Under the pieces are notes generated by a model. That model saw only the letters and a list, made by a program, of their open reading frames with translations, was not told the origin of the DNA and made no database searches. Below, in pieces: positions 10,671 to 18,533 of a stretch of 19,756 nt of DNA. The position numbers and the translations under genes are program-made. Position 1 is the stretch's first letter. Each line of letters begins with the position of its first letter. This DNA is from Pleurotus ostreatus/Saccharomyces cerevisiae fusant (lineage: Eukaryota; Opisthokonta), in contig JAMQCK010000577.1 in the NCBI GenBank assembly GCA_024196135.1, positions 1-19,756 of the forward strand, written 5' to 3'.

Positions 10671-11481
10671 TTTCGTCTCTGTAGGCGAGTATTCGTTCAT
10701 TTCGTTCAGTTGGACGCCTTGACTCAAATGCACCATGGACGCGGTACGATGGGAGACGGTGATCTAAGCGCCCAACAAATGCCACCGGATTTTCCCGAGA
10801 AGGATGTCCAAATCCGGTTTAGGGGCGACCTTCGCACGAGTCTCTTGTTCTCGACCTTCACCACTCTGCTATGTCGCTGAGCGACGCCCGCATATCTGTC
10901 TACATGGCTGCGCTATAATCTCTTCTATGTCAGCATCTCAATACTAGCTGGCATACAATCTGTCCCCTAAAATCTCCGAACCGACCCTCAACATGCCCTA
11001 GCCGAACAAATTCATCCCCGACAACGCGCGGCTCTTGACTTGATCCTCTTTTCTTGAAGGATGTGCTCACTAACCACTGAATTATCTCAAAATAAGGTAA
11101 TTGGCCATAGGAAGCAAGGTTGGAAGCCCTCTGTGCTGAGCAGACACCGCAGGCTCTTGGCGTCTGCTGCTGGTCTATATTCCAATGGTAAGTACGTTTC
11201 GTTTCCCCGATTTGATAGCCATGGCGCTCGACAGCGCCCATACACCCCACTCGCCTACTTACCATCTTGGCACCAATTTCGTGCATATTTTCCTTCTAAC
11301 GTGGACTGATTAGACGTCGAAATCTGGTGCTAATCACCCTACCCATCAACGTCCGACCGACCTCGGGCTTGAGCTAATGCTCAGAGGCTCTCTCCATTGA
11401 TAAGGCCTCGTCCTTCGTTTCAACGCCCTTCGACGCACTTGCCTCTCAACCCCTCCCACCCGCATCGACCTAACTCGAGGC
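10671..11481. promoter_or_regulatory. Divergent promoter region between the F-box and reductase genes
   Basis: The two flanking genes point away from each other, so this ~0.8 kb should hold both promoters. CCAAT words occur at 11182-11186 and 11273-11277, upstream of the reductase ATG at 11482. The last ~80 bases before that ATG are pyrimidine-rich, typical of a fungal leader. A minus-strand frame of 118 codons (10930-11286) resembles nothing known. No adenylation or carrier-domain sequence was found here. Confidence 0.5.
10784..10818. promoter_or_regulatory. Perfect inverted repeat upstream of the F-box gene
   Basis: The arms ACCGGATTT (10784-10792) and AAATCCGGT (10810-10818) are exact reverse complements separated by 17 nt. 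The repeat lies 48-82 bp upstream of the most upstream ATG (10736) and 114-148 bp upstream of the preferred ATG. It could be a dimeric transcription-factor site. The function is inferred from position only. Confidence 0.45.
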
Positions 11482-14209
11482 ATGGCTACTCCATCCTCGT
11501 CCGCCCGAGATGCTATAGTCGCTATGGCCGCCAAATACAGCGAAGGCCTCCCTGGCTACGTCAACGCGTCTACGCTGCCTCGATACATTGCTCCCGCTTC
11601 TCACTCGCCGCCAAAGTACCCGGTCACCGTCCTCCTCACGGGTTCTACCGGGCATCTCGGTTCGGAGATTCTTGCATTACTCCTGACGGACGAGCGCGTC
11701 CAGCGGGTGTATACGCTGGACCGAGCGGGCAAGGGGAACTCGCTGGACCGAGCGAGGAAGGGAGCCTCGCTCGATCGAGCGGGTCGGGGAGTCTCGGACG
11801 GCGCGACCGCTGGGGTGTGCGATCGTCAGCGGACGCGGTGGGCGGACAAGGGTCTCGACGATGAACTACTGCAATCGCCGAAGCTCGTTCCCCTCGAAGG
11901 CGATATTTCAGCGCCGCGGTTTGGACAGAGCGAGGAGGTGTATAGGGAGGTGAGTGCTCGAACGCGCTTTCTCCTGTTTTATCCCCGTCCGCCGTCGATA
12001 CCCTTCTCTTCCCTCGTGGACTCTGCATAGCTTGGTGACCTGCGTATCATCCGAACGGCTACTGACACATACCCACAGATGCTTGCCTCGGTCTCCGTCA
12101 TCATTCACACCGCGTGGCGCGTCAACTTCAATCACCCCCTCGACGCGTTCGAGTCGAGCGTCAAGGGCGTGCGCGCGTTGGCCGGCTTTGCGCGGGAGGC
12201 GTCAAGGGTTGACTACGCGCGACTGGTGTCGCAGGCTGGCTATGCTCGACAGGCGTCGCAGGCTCGGCACGTGCGGAATGCAGAGCAGGTGGACAGCGCG
12301 CAACAGGCGGGGGTTGCTGACGCCACGCGACAGGAGGGGCTGGCTGGATGTTCGCACGCGCGCTCGCTTCGCTTCCTCTTCATTTCGTCGACGACGGCTG
12401 CGAGGTCGTGGGAGGATGTCGCTGTCGCGCTATCTGGTGACACAGACATTACCTCTAGCCTTGAAGATGTCAACGCGGGTCAGTCCGACGCGAGCATCAA
12501 TGAGGCACAGTCTACCGCGGACGTCTACTCGGCTGGCTTAGCCTCGTCCGCGCGGTCTCTCGTCATCGAACCCGTCGCCTCCCTCGCCACCGTACTCGTC
12601 CCGTCAACTCCTGCAAGATCGCTCGCCTTCTCAAAAGCAGACATTAACGTTGGCCTACCCGCTAGACTTGACATTAAGCTACCCGGCGAGCCGGACACTG
12701 GCGTCGCCGCGGAAGCGGACACTGGCGTCCTCGCCGAACGTGACGCTGACGCTTCCGCTGGACTCGACAGTCGCGCTCCTGCTGAACTCGGCGGTTGCGA
12801 AACCGCCGGTCTCTATGATGGTGTTCCCGCTAGCGATATGCCGCCCTCCTGTCATCCTATCCCCTCAGTCACCCCGCCTCGCGCACCCTCATTGACTCTC
12901 CCCCGCTCCCTCTCGTCTACCCTCCCTCGCGCGCCCTCGTCCACCCTTCATCCTCTCCCCTCACCCACCCTCCCACGCCCCCGAAGTCCTCATCGACGAC
13001 CCCGCATCATGCATCGGCGGCGGCGGCTACGGGCAGAGCAAGTACGTTGCCGAGCGGATCCTGGCGGCGAGCGGGGTCGAGTTCGCCTATGTGCGGATTG
13101 GGCAGGTGTGTGGGGGGAGGGGGCGAGCGAGGAATAGTTGGAGAGAGGAACGAATGAAGTGTGACAGCGGGGAGCGAATGAAGAGTGATAGCAATGCGCG
13201 AAGGGAGACCGGGAGCGGGAGGCGGACGGAGGTTGAGAATTGGACGGGGTTGGAGGCTGAGGGCGGGGCGCGAGTGGAGGGTGGGAGGGCGCGACGGGAA
13301 GCTGGGAGAACGCAGACGGGAGCAGAAATATGCATCAACGAGACGCGCCGCGGAGCCTGGGCCACGACAAACTGGTTCCCGATTCTCGTGAAGACGAGTC
13401 TAGCGCTGGGCGCGCTGCCGACGGACGAGCAGGTATGAGCTCCTCTTGACTGGTTCAAGAAGGGCGCCGTAAAGTTGTACTGCCTTCGCCCCAAGTCGCG
13501 AATGCGGACGGTCTCTTCTCGCGAATTCCCGCTAATCTCAGTGCTGAACGATAACTAACCCCCACCCCAGCCAATGCCCTGGCTCCCCATGGACGTCACC
13601 GCGCACGCCCTCCTCGATATCGTCTTCTCCTCGAAGCCGCTGGAGCCGTCGTACAACCTCGTCCATCCGCGGCCGATCTCGTTTTCGAAGATTATCGGAC
13701 TCGTGCAGCGGTCCCTCGCGTCGACGACTGGAGTTAGATCATCTTTCGTGCCCTTCAAGGACTGGATGGCGAGGCTGGAGGACGCGGCACGTCGCCCGGG
13801 TGTCAGCGCGAGAGATGTGGTGGGTATTCATAGAGTACGCATACGCATCTACATCCACGTCTGCCCACCCCCTCCTTTCGTCCTCGCACCCGGGCCGCTC
13901 CCCTACACCTTCCCCCCAAACTCTCACCCGCTAACCCCCACCTTCCAGCCCGGCATCAAGCTCATCCCCTTTCTTCACAACGTCTGCGCGGGCGGCGCCT
14001 TCGGGCGTGACTTCGCGATGGAGAAAATGATGCGCATCAGCTCAGCGAACATGATGGGCACCAGCTCAGCGAACATGATGGGCACCAGCTCGGCGTTGCG
14101 TGATTTGGACCATATATGCCAGGCAGACGTGGACGCCTGGGTCCGCTACTGGGAGGAATGTGGGATGTTTTCGGGGCGTGGGACGGATGTAATGAGGGCA
14201 CGGATGTAG
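11482..14209 (+). CDS. Orphan thioester-reductase (R) domain protein, NRPS-like / aminoadipate-reductase type, five exons
   Basis: Proposed exons are 11482-11949, 12079-12478, 12987-13432, 13571-13819 and 13949-14209, giving 607 aa. TGSTGHLG at 53-60 is the Rossmann NADPH-binding loop. IIHTAWRVNFN (164-174), FISST (257-261) and YGQSK (Y304, K308) match the Ser/Thr-Tyr-Lys catalytic set of extended-SDR thioester reductases, which release carrier-bound acyl chains reductively as aldehyde or alcohol. Later blocks (AWATTNWFP, PWLPMD, YNLVHPRP, WVRYWEE) complete the domain. The start AMAAKYSEGLP resembles the linker that follows a carrier domain in A-T-R enzymes, yet no A or T domain lies upstream. 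The third exon uses an AAG acceptor (12986). Its donor could be 12479 (GTCAGT, used here), 12437 or 12821, so residues near 289 are uncertain. A 210-nt in-frame segment (13106-13315, GTGTGT to CGCAG) may also be spliced out. Low-complexity repeats interrupt several loops. Confidence 0.75.
11716..11796. repeat. 27-bp in-frame coding repeat, three copies
   Basis: Units at 11716, 11743 and 11770 encode nine-residue repeats (LDRAGKGNS, LDRARKGAS, LDRAGRGVS). They lie just after the first beta-alpha unit of the Rossmann fold (VYTLDR). The unit length preserves the frame. Confidence 0.9.
12211..12350. repeat. Degenerate 30-bp coding repeat in the reductase
   Basis: Ten-residue units (DYARLVSQAG, YARQASQARH, then weaker relatives) extend the loop between the VKGVRALAGFA helix and the RFLFISST strand by roughly 40-50 residues compared with usual family spacing. 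The first two units (12211-12240, 12241-12270) are clear; the later ones are diverged. Confidence 0.65.
12690..12812. repeat. Degenerate 24-bp repeat, probably intronic
   Basis: Units of 24 bp read as eight-residue repeats (DTGVAAEA, DTGVLAER, DADASAGL, DSRAPAEL). The frame here differs from that of the following conserved exon (YGQSKY). With the splice model used, the repeat falls in the 508-nt second intron (12479-12986). If a later donor is used, part of it would be coding. Confidence 0.6.
14027..14098. repeat. 24-bp in-frame coding repeat, three copies, near the C-terminus
   Basis: Units at 14027, 14051 and 14075 encode repeats of the type MMGTSSAN. They are inserted between FAMEK and the ADVDAWVRYW block. 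The second reductase copy has only a short non-repetitive linker at this point. Confidence 0.9.
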
Positions 14210-14268
14210 TGAGGGCGCGGATGTAGTGAGGGCGCGGATGTAGTGAGGGCGCGGATGTAGTGAGAGCA
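14184..14268. repeat. 17-bp minisatellite, five copies, containing the reductase stop codon
   Basis: Units at 14184, 14201, 14218, 14235 and 14252 read CGGATGTAGTGAGGGCG with minor changes, followed by a partial copy. The reductase frame enters the array and stops at TAG 14207-14209 in the second unit, so the last residues (about TDVMRARM) are encoded by the repeat. Confidence 0.9.
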
Positions 14269-14374
14269 CGGATGTATGGTGGTTAAGGTGAGCGAGCAAA
14301 TTGTCAGAGCCTATAATGACCATCGAGAGCAACACATACAGTGGATGTCGAGAGCCCTCCCCTTCCTCATCCAA

Positions 14375-14840
14375 GAGACGCCCCCTTCGCAGTGCGTCCA
14401 AAAGAGGCCTCCTGGTAGCGCGCGTCCAAGACGCCCTCCCCTACGCGCGTCCGGACGACGTCCTCCTTTGCTACGCGCGTCCGGACGACGTCCTCCTCTA
14501 CGAGCGTCCAAGAGATCCCCCTTCGTAGCATCGCGTCCGAGGGACGGCCTCCTTCTACGCGTGTCCGAGGGACGCTCCTCGTCTCAACGCGTCCTGACGA
14601 CGTCCTCCTGGCAGCGCGTCCGGACGACCTCCTCGTCGTAGCGCGTCCAAGAGAGGCCCTCTTCGTCGTAGCACGTCCCAGAGAGGCCCTTTTGCAGCGC
14701 GTTCAGGAGACGCCCTCCTTCGCCCGCGCCGCGCGTCCGGACGACGCCCTCCTCGGCAGCGCGTCCGAGAGACGCCCACTTCGTCGTAGCGCGGACGAGA
14801 GACGCCCCCTTCACCCGCGACGCCCCCTTCGCAAAGGAGG
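14375..14840. repeat. GCGCGTCC minisatellite array A
   Basis: Imperfect units of roughly 26-36 bp share GCGCGTCC, then one of several interchangeable linkers (GGACGACG, AAGAGACG, GAGGGACG, TGACGACG), then a CCTCCT-like pyrimidine block and a short tail ending TAGC, CAGC or TACGC. The palindrome CGTCCGGACG occurs at 14448, 14478, 14617 and 14734. Open frames crossing the array are by-products of its composition. It is the same family and orientation as the array at the right edge. Confidence 0.9.
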
Positions 14841-16320
14841 GAAGGCGCATGAGTCGGCATGCGCGGGTGGGGGATGTGAGGAGGGGGGATGGAGGGCTGG
14901 GGGACGACATCTGGCGTGCGCGAGCGCCCATGCGCGGATAGGATGAGTCGAGGCGTGCGCGGATGAGTCGAGGCATGCGCGGATAGGATGCGTCGCCCCC
15001 CACTACGCCGGACGACGCGCATCGCCCTCTACCCTCTCCCCCTCTGATCACTCCTTCCCCCCTCCACACCTCCCCCTTCTCCACACCTCCCCCCTCTTTC
15101 CCCCTTCCCCCCTCTCCATCGCTCCTTCTCCAAACCTCCCTCCCCCCCTCCACCTCCCTCTTCGGAGGCTTGTCGCGCTCGGCCTTCGCTCACGCTCTGT
15201 CGCTCACCGACCACGCTCGACGGGTCGCTCGACATCCAACCACGCTCGGGGCGAATGGACACCCGACCACGCTCGGGTCGTCTCGATGCAACCTGAGTAC
15301 GCTCTGTCGCACCCCGACTACGAATCGATGCAACCTGAGTACGCCCGATAGGTCGCACCCTTGGGGCGAGTGGACATCCGGCGAGCGGGGGGACGACATC
15401 CGGCGAGCGAGGGGCGCGTACGCAGGGGATGTGAGGGAGGGGGGGAGGGGATGTGAGGAAGGGAGGTGGGAGGGGGGGAGGGTATGCGCGGATGCATCGA
15501 GCATGCGCGGATAGGATGCGTCGCACGCCAGGGAGGGCGGATAGGAAGCGTCGAGGCATCGCGGATGCGGATGAGTCGCCCCCGCCTCCCTCTCTTCTCC
15601 ACACCGCCTTCCCTTCCCCCTTCTCCCCCCTCCACACCTCCCCCGCCCCCTCTTCTCCACACCGCCTCTCTTCCCCACCGCCCTCTTCTCCACACCGCCT
15701 TCCCCCCTCTTTTCCTTCCCCACCGCCTCTCTTCTCCCCATCGCTCCTTCCCCCCACACCGCCCTCCCTTTCGAATGACGGAAGGGAGGGAGGAGAGGGA
15801 AGGGAGTGGGGGAAAGATACAAAGGGGAGGGGAGGAGTTGGGGGGAGGGAGAGGTTGAAGGGGAGGGGAGAAATATGGGGAGGGGGGGTTGTGGTGGGGA
15901 GAGGTGGGAAGGAGGAGGAGGGATACACAGGGCAGGAGGGAGTGGAAGGGGGACGGAGGAAGGAAGGGAGGTGGAGTGTGAGGGGAGGGGGCGGGGGAGA
16001 AGGAGCGATGAGTCGCGCCCCCCGACCACGCTGGACGACGCGCGCCGCCCCCTCCTTCCTTTCTCCACCCTTCCCCTCTCTTCCCCTTCTCCATACCTTC
16101 CCACCTCCCTTCCCCCCCTCCCGTCCCCTTCCACCTTCTCCCATTGCGCCAGTCGAAAGGGAGCGAGAGAGGGAGGAGGCGAGAAGTATGGGGAGGAAGG
16201 GTAGAGGGTGAGAGGGAGCGAAGGGGGGAGGAGGGAAGGAGGGGAGTGAGAGGTTGAAGGGGAGGGGAGAGGGGGTTGAGGGGATGAGGAGCGAGAGGGT
16301 GGTGGTGCGAGAGGAACGAC
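14841..16320. other. Composite repeat region with alternating purine and pyrimidine tracts, no gene
   Basis: Words such as GCGCGGATAGGATGMGTCG recur at 14927-14996 and 15480-15580. Related GATGAGTCGC plus GACGACGCGC modules open CT-rich tracts near 14987, 15571 and 16008. A 42-bp duplication with CGATGCAACCTGAGTACGC is at 15284 and 15326. The plus strand is CT-rich at about 15045-15170, 15590-15775 and 16050-16150, and GA-rich at about 15425-15480, 15776-16005 and 16155-16320. Very long minus-strand frames here (up to 553 codons) are proline/serine or arginine/glycine composition artefacts. No remnant of the missing N-terminal half of the second reductase copy was found. Confidence 0.65.
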
Positions 16321-16329
16321 GACCCCGGG

Positions 16330-17417
16330 GTGTGCATCGGCGGCGGCGGGTACGCGCAGAGCAAGTACGTCGCCGAGCGCGTCCTTGCCGCAAGCGGACT
16401 TCAGTTCGCCTCCGTACGCATCGGACAGCTCAGCGGGAGCGCTGCGAGCGCAACGGGCAAGGGGCACGCTGCGAGCGCGAACAGGCAGAGTCGCGGTGCG
16501 AATGCTGCCACGCAGAGCCGCGGTGCGAGCGCAATCACGCAGAGGCGTGCCGCATGGGCGACGTCGAGCTGGCTTCCCATCCTTTTCGAGACGAGCGTCA
16601 CGCTGGGCGCGCTGCCGGATGGCGAGGAGCAGGTATGCTTCGCCTTTTTCGCGATTTCCACGACCGAATACTTCACTCTGATGCTGCGCTCCCAATCTAC
16701 CGCTGCGCCCACAATCTGACGCGACGCTCAGATGGTACCCTGGCTCCCCATCGACACCGCCGCGCGCGCCCTCGTCGACATCGCCCTTTCCGCCTCCCCG
16801 CTCTCCCCGTCGTACAATATGGTCCATCCGCGGCCTATATCCTGGTCCCAACTAATCAAGTACTTCCAGCGGTCGCTCGACCTTATCCTGGGGAAGAAAG
16901 TGCCGCTTGTATCCTTCGAGGAGTGGATTGCAAGGTTGGAGACGGTGGCGTGTAGTATGACGGCGGCGTGTAGTGTGACGGCGGCGTGTAGTATGACGGC
17001 GGCCTGTAGTATGACGGTCAATGGACAGCGCAGCGCGGTGAGTGGCGAGCCTCTTACATTGCTCGATATGTCGCGTCTTCATCGCACCGCCTGCATTGCA
17101 CTTCGAGTGCTGACTTCCTCCCGAGTGCTGACTTCCTCCCGAGTGCTGACTTCCTCCCGAGTGCTGGCTTCCTCCCGAGTGCTGACTTCCTCCCGAGTGC
17201 TGACTTCCACCCTACTCAGCCCGGCATCGCACTCCTCCCGGCCTTCCGCGATATAAGCGGCGCGTTTAACCAGACCTTCGCGATGGACAAGGCGCTGGCT
17301 GTGAGTCCGACCCTGCGCGAGGCGGCTCCTATGAGCCAAACAGATGTAGACGGGTGGGTGCGTTATTGGGCGGAGAACGGGCTGTTCGGACGGCAAGCGG
17401 CGGGTCCTCGGTTGTAG
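16330..17417 (+). CDS. 5'-truncated second copy of the reductase C-terminal half (probable pseudogene or alternative 3' exon set)
   Basis: Three exons (16330-16632, 16732-17037, 17220-17417) with intact frame, phase-0 junctions, donors GTATGC and GTGAGT, and CAG acceptors give 268 residues. They match the neighbouring reductase from just before the catalytic YxxxK (here YAQSK, Y8 and K12) to the end. The shared 32-residue block ending RIGQ differs at five positions, and intron positions before PWLP and before PGI are the same. The NADPH-binding loop and catalytic Ser/Thr region are absent. There is no in-frame ATG before 16732, and an in-frame TGA at 16285-16287 lies just upstream, so this cannot start on its own as a complete enzyme. 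Frame preservation argues for recent truncation or for use as downstream exons of a longer transcript. The protein ends in the conserved WVRYWAENGLFG plus a short tail. Confidence 0.7.
16441..16548. repeat. 27-bp in-frame coding repeat, four copies, in the second reductase copy
   Basis: Units at 16441, 16468, 16495 and 16522 encode nine-residue repeats (AASATGKGH, AASANRQSR, GANAATQSR, GASAITQRR). They sit in the loop between RIGQ and AWATSSWLP. The first copy carries an unrelated purine-rich insert at the same place. Confidence 0.9.
16951..17019. repeat. 18-bp in-frame coding repeat, nearly four copies
   Basis: Units at 16951, 16969, 16987 and 17005 encode CSMTAA-type hexapeptides after EEWIARLETVA. 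The neighbouring gene has a short non-repetitive stretch at the equivalent place. Confidence 0.9.
17104..17211 (+). repeat. 18-bp intronic minisatellite made of branch site plus pyrimidine tract, six copies
   Basis: Units start at 17104, 17122, 17140, 17158, 17176 and 17194 and read CGAGTGCTGACTTCCTCC. Each unit holds a CTGAC branch-site word followed by a pyrimidine stretch; the fourth has CTGGC instead. The array directly precedes the acceptor CAG ending at 17219 of the 182-nt intron 17038-17219. Confidence 0.9.
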
Positions 17418-17450
17418 TCTGATTTTCAGAAGAGTCGGTTGTCTGATTTG

Positions 17451-17510
17451 AGTAGTCATATCGCATGATGAGTAGTCATATTGCATGATGAGTAGCCATA
17501 TTGCATCATC
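17451..17510. repeat. 20-bp tandem repeat, three copies, downstream of the second reductase copy
   Basis: AGTAGTCATATTGCATGATG-like units begin at 17451, 17471 and 17491, starting 34 bp after the stop. They would lie in the 3' untranslated region if the copy is transcribed. Confidence 0.85.
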
Positions 17511-17805
17511 GGCGGATCACGCACCAATGGGGCGTGAACTCGAAGAAATGTGCTCTCGAAAGATGTACTTAGTCTTCGTTTGCTTCCTGCCTTCGCACCA
17601 TGAAGGGAAGGAACCAAGTCCGGCGTGTGAATTTCCGCCGAATTCGGCAAGCGGCGCAATTCTCACGCCACGACCTTGACCTCCTCCATCATGACTGTCG
17701 ACCTTGCTGCGCCCACCACCCACTGCGCCCACCACCGCTGGCTACCATCTGACAATAGCAGCGCGCCTTTACGTCTATGGATAAATGCTATCCTGTCAGC
17801 CACGC
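17511..17805. other. No gene recognised
   Basis: Non-repetitive sequence between two minisatellites. Open frames are short and unrecognised. Confidence 0.5.
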
Positions 17806-17855
17806 CTGGATGCTGGTCATACAGCCGCACCTGGATGCTGGTCATACAGCCGCGC
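17806..17855. repeat. 25-bp tandem duplication
   Basis: Two units (17806-17830 and 17831-17855) carry CTGGATGCTGGTCATACAGC. They abut the 21-bp array that follows. Confidence 0.9.
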
Positions 17856-18019
17856 CGGGGCTTTGTTTTACCGCGCTTGGGTCTTGTACTACTGCGCTTG
17901 GGCTTTGTTTTACCGCGCCTGGGCTTTGTTCTATCGCGCTTGGGCCTTGTACTACGGCGCTTGGGTCTTGTACTACCGCGCTTGGGTCTTGTACTATCGC
18001 GCTCGCTGTCTGGAGGCTC
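17852..18019. repeat. 21-bp minisatellite, about eight copies
   Basis: GCGCTTGGGTCTTGTACTAC-like units start every 21 bp from 17852 to 17999; the last is strongly diverged. On the minus strand it reads as a basic heptapeptide repeat (TRPKRGS type) within a 218-codon frame that resembles no known protein. Confidence 0.9.
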
Positions 18020-18104
18020 AGAGTGCCTTTTCACCTCCTCAATGTTGGCGGGTGAGGTACGATGGACCACGCTTGTTGGATACGACACGCTTGTGGAATA
18101 CGAC

Positions 18105-18173
18105 GGCAATCGGTCGACATCCCCGACGGTAATCGGTCGACATTCTCGATGGTAGTTGGTCGATATCGTCCAC
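18105..18173. repeat. 23-bp tandem repeat, three copies
   Basis: Units begin at 18105, 18128 and 18151 with the pattern GGNANTNGGTCGANATNNNCNAN. Confidence 0.85.
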
Positions 18174-18180
18174 AACAGCG

Positions 18181-18270
18181 AACCCGCGTCCGACAACGAA
18201 CCCTCACCCGACAACGAACTCTCATCCGACAACGTACCCACATCCGACCATGAACCCTCATGCGAGCTCC
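18181..18270. repeat. 18-bp tandem repeat, five copies
   Basis: Units begin at 18181, 18199, 18217, 18235 and 18253 and resemble AACCCTCACCCGACAACG; the last is diverged. Confidence 0.85.
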
Positions 18271-18282
18271 ACATGCGCTGGG

Positions 18283-18444
18283 CTCCGGTCCCGGTACCTC
18301 GCAAATACGGTCTGGTCACGCTGCCTCACAGGTACGCTCCGGTTACGCTGCCTCACAGGGACGCTCCGGTCACGATACCTCGCAAATACGCTCCGGTCAC
18401 GGTACCTCGCAGGTACGCTCCGGTCACGGTTCAGACGAGGGTAC
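18283..18444. repeat. 27-bp tandem repeat, six copies
   Basis: CTCCGGTCACG-type units start at 18283, 18310, 18337, 18364, 18391 and 18418. Two alternative inner words (ACCTCGCAAATACG and GCCTCACAGGTACG) alternate among copies, suggesting shuffling. Confidence 0.9.
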
Positions 18445-18449
18445 GCGAT

Positions 18450-18533
18450 CCATATCTATGACACTTTCCACATCTATACGCTTTCCACATCCCATAACAC
18501 TTTCCATATCTATAACGCTTTCCATATCTGAAT
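18450..18533. repeat. 17-19-bp AT-richer tandem repeat
   Basis: Four to five units of the type CATATCTATAACGCTTTC, varying by one or two bases in length, are clearly lower in GC than the neighbouring repeats. Confidence 0.8.

Noticed and set aside
14375..14840. CRISPR-like array
   Set aside because: Units vary in length and sequence, there are no unique spacers of constant size, and the genome is eukaryotic.
14300..16320. Remnant of the N-terminal half of the second reductase copy
   Set aside because: No trace of the TGSTGHLG or TAWRVNFN blocks was seen in any plus frame of this interval.
15029..16851. Minus-strand open frames of 348-553 codons
   Set aside because: They read through alternating purine/pyrimidine tracts and antisense to conserved reductase exons; the proteins are low-complexity proline, serine, arginine and glycine runs.
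17663..18319. Minus-strand 218-codon frame with a basic heptapeptide repeat
   Set aside because: The repeat is simply the 21-bp minisatellite translated, flanked by other minisatellites; no domain, splice or start context supports a gene.
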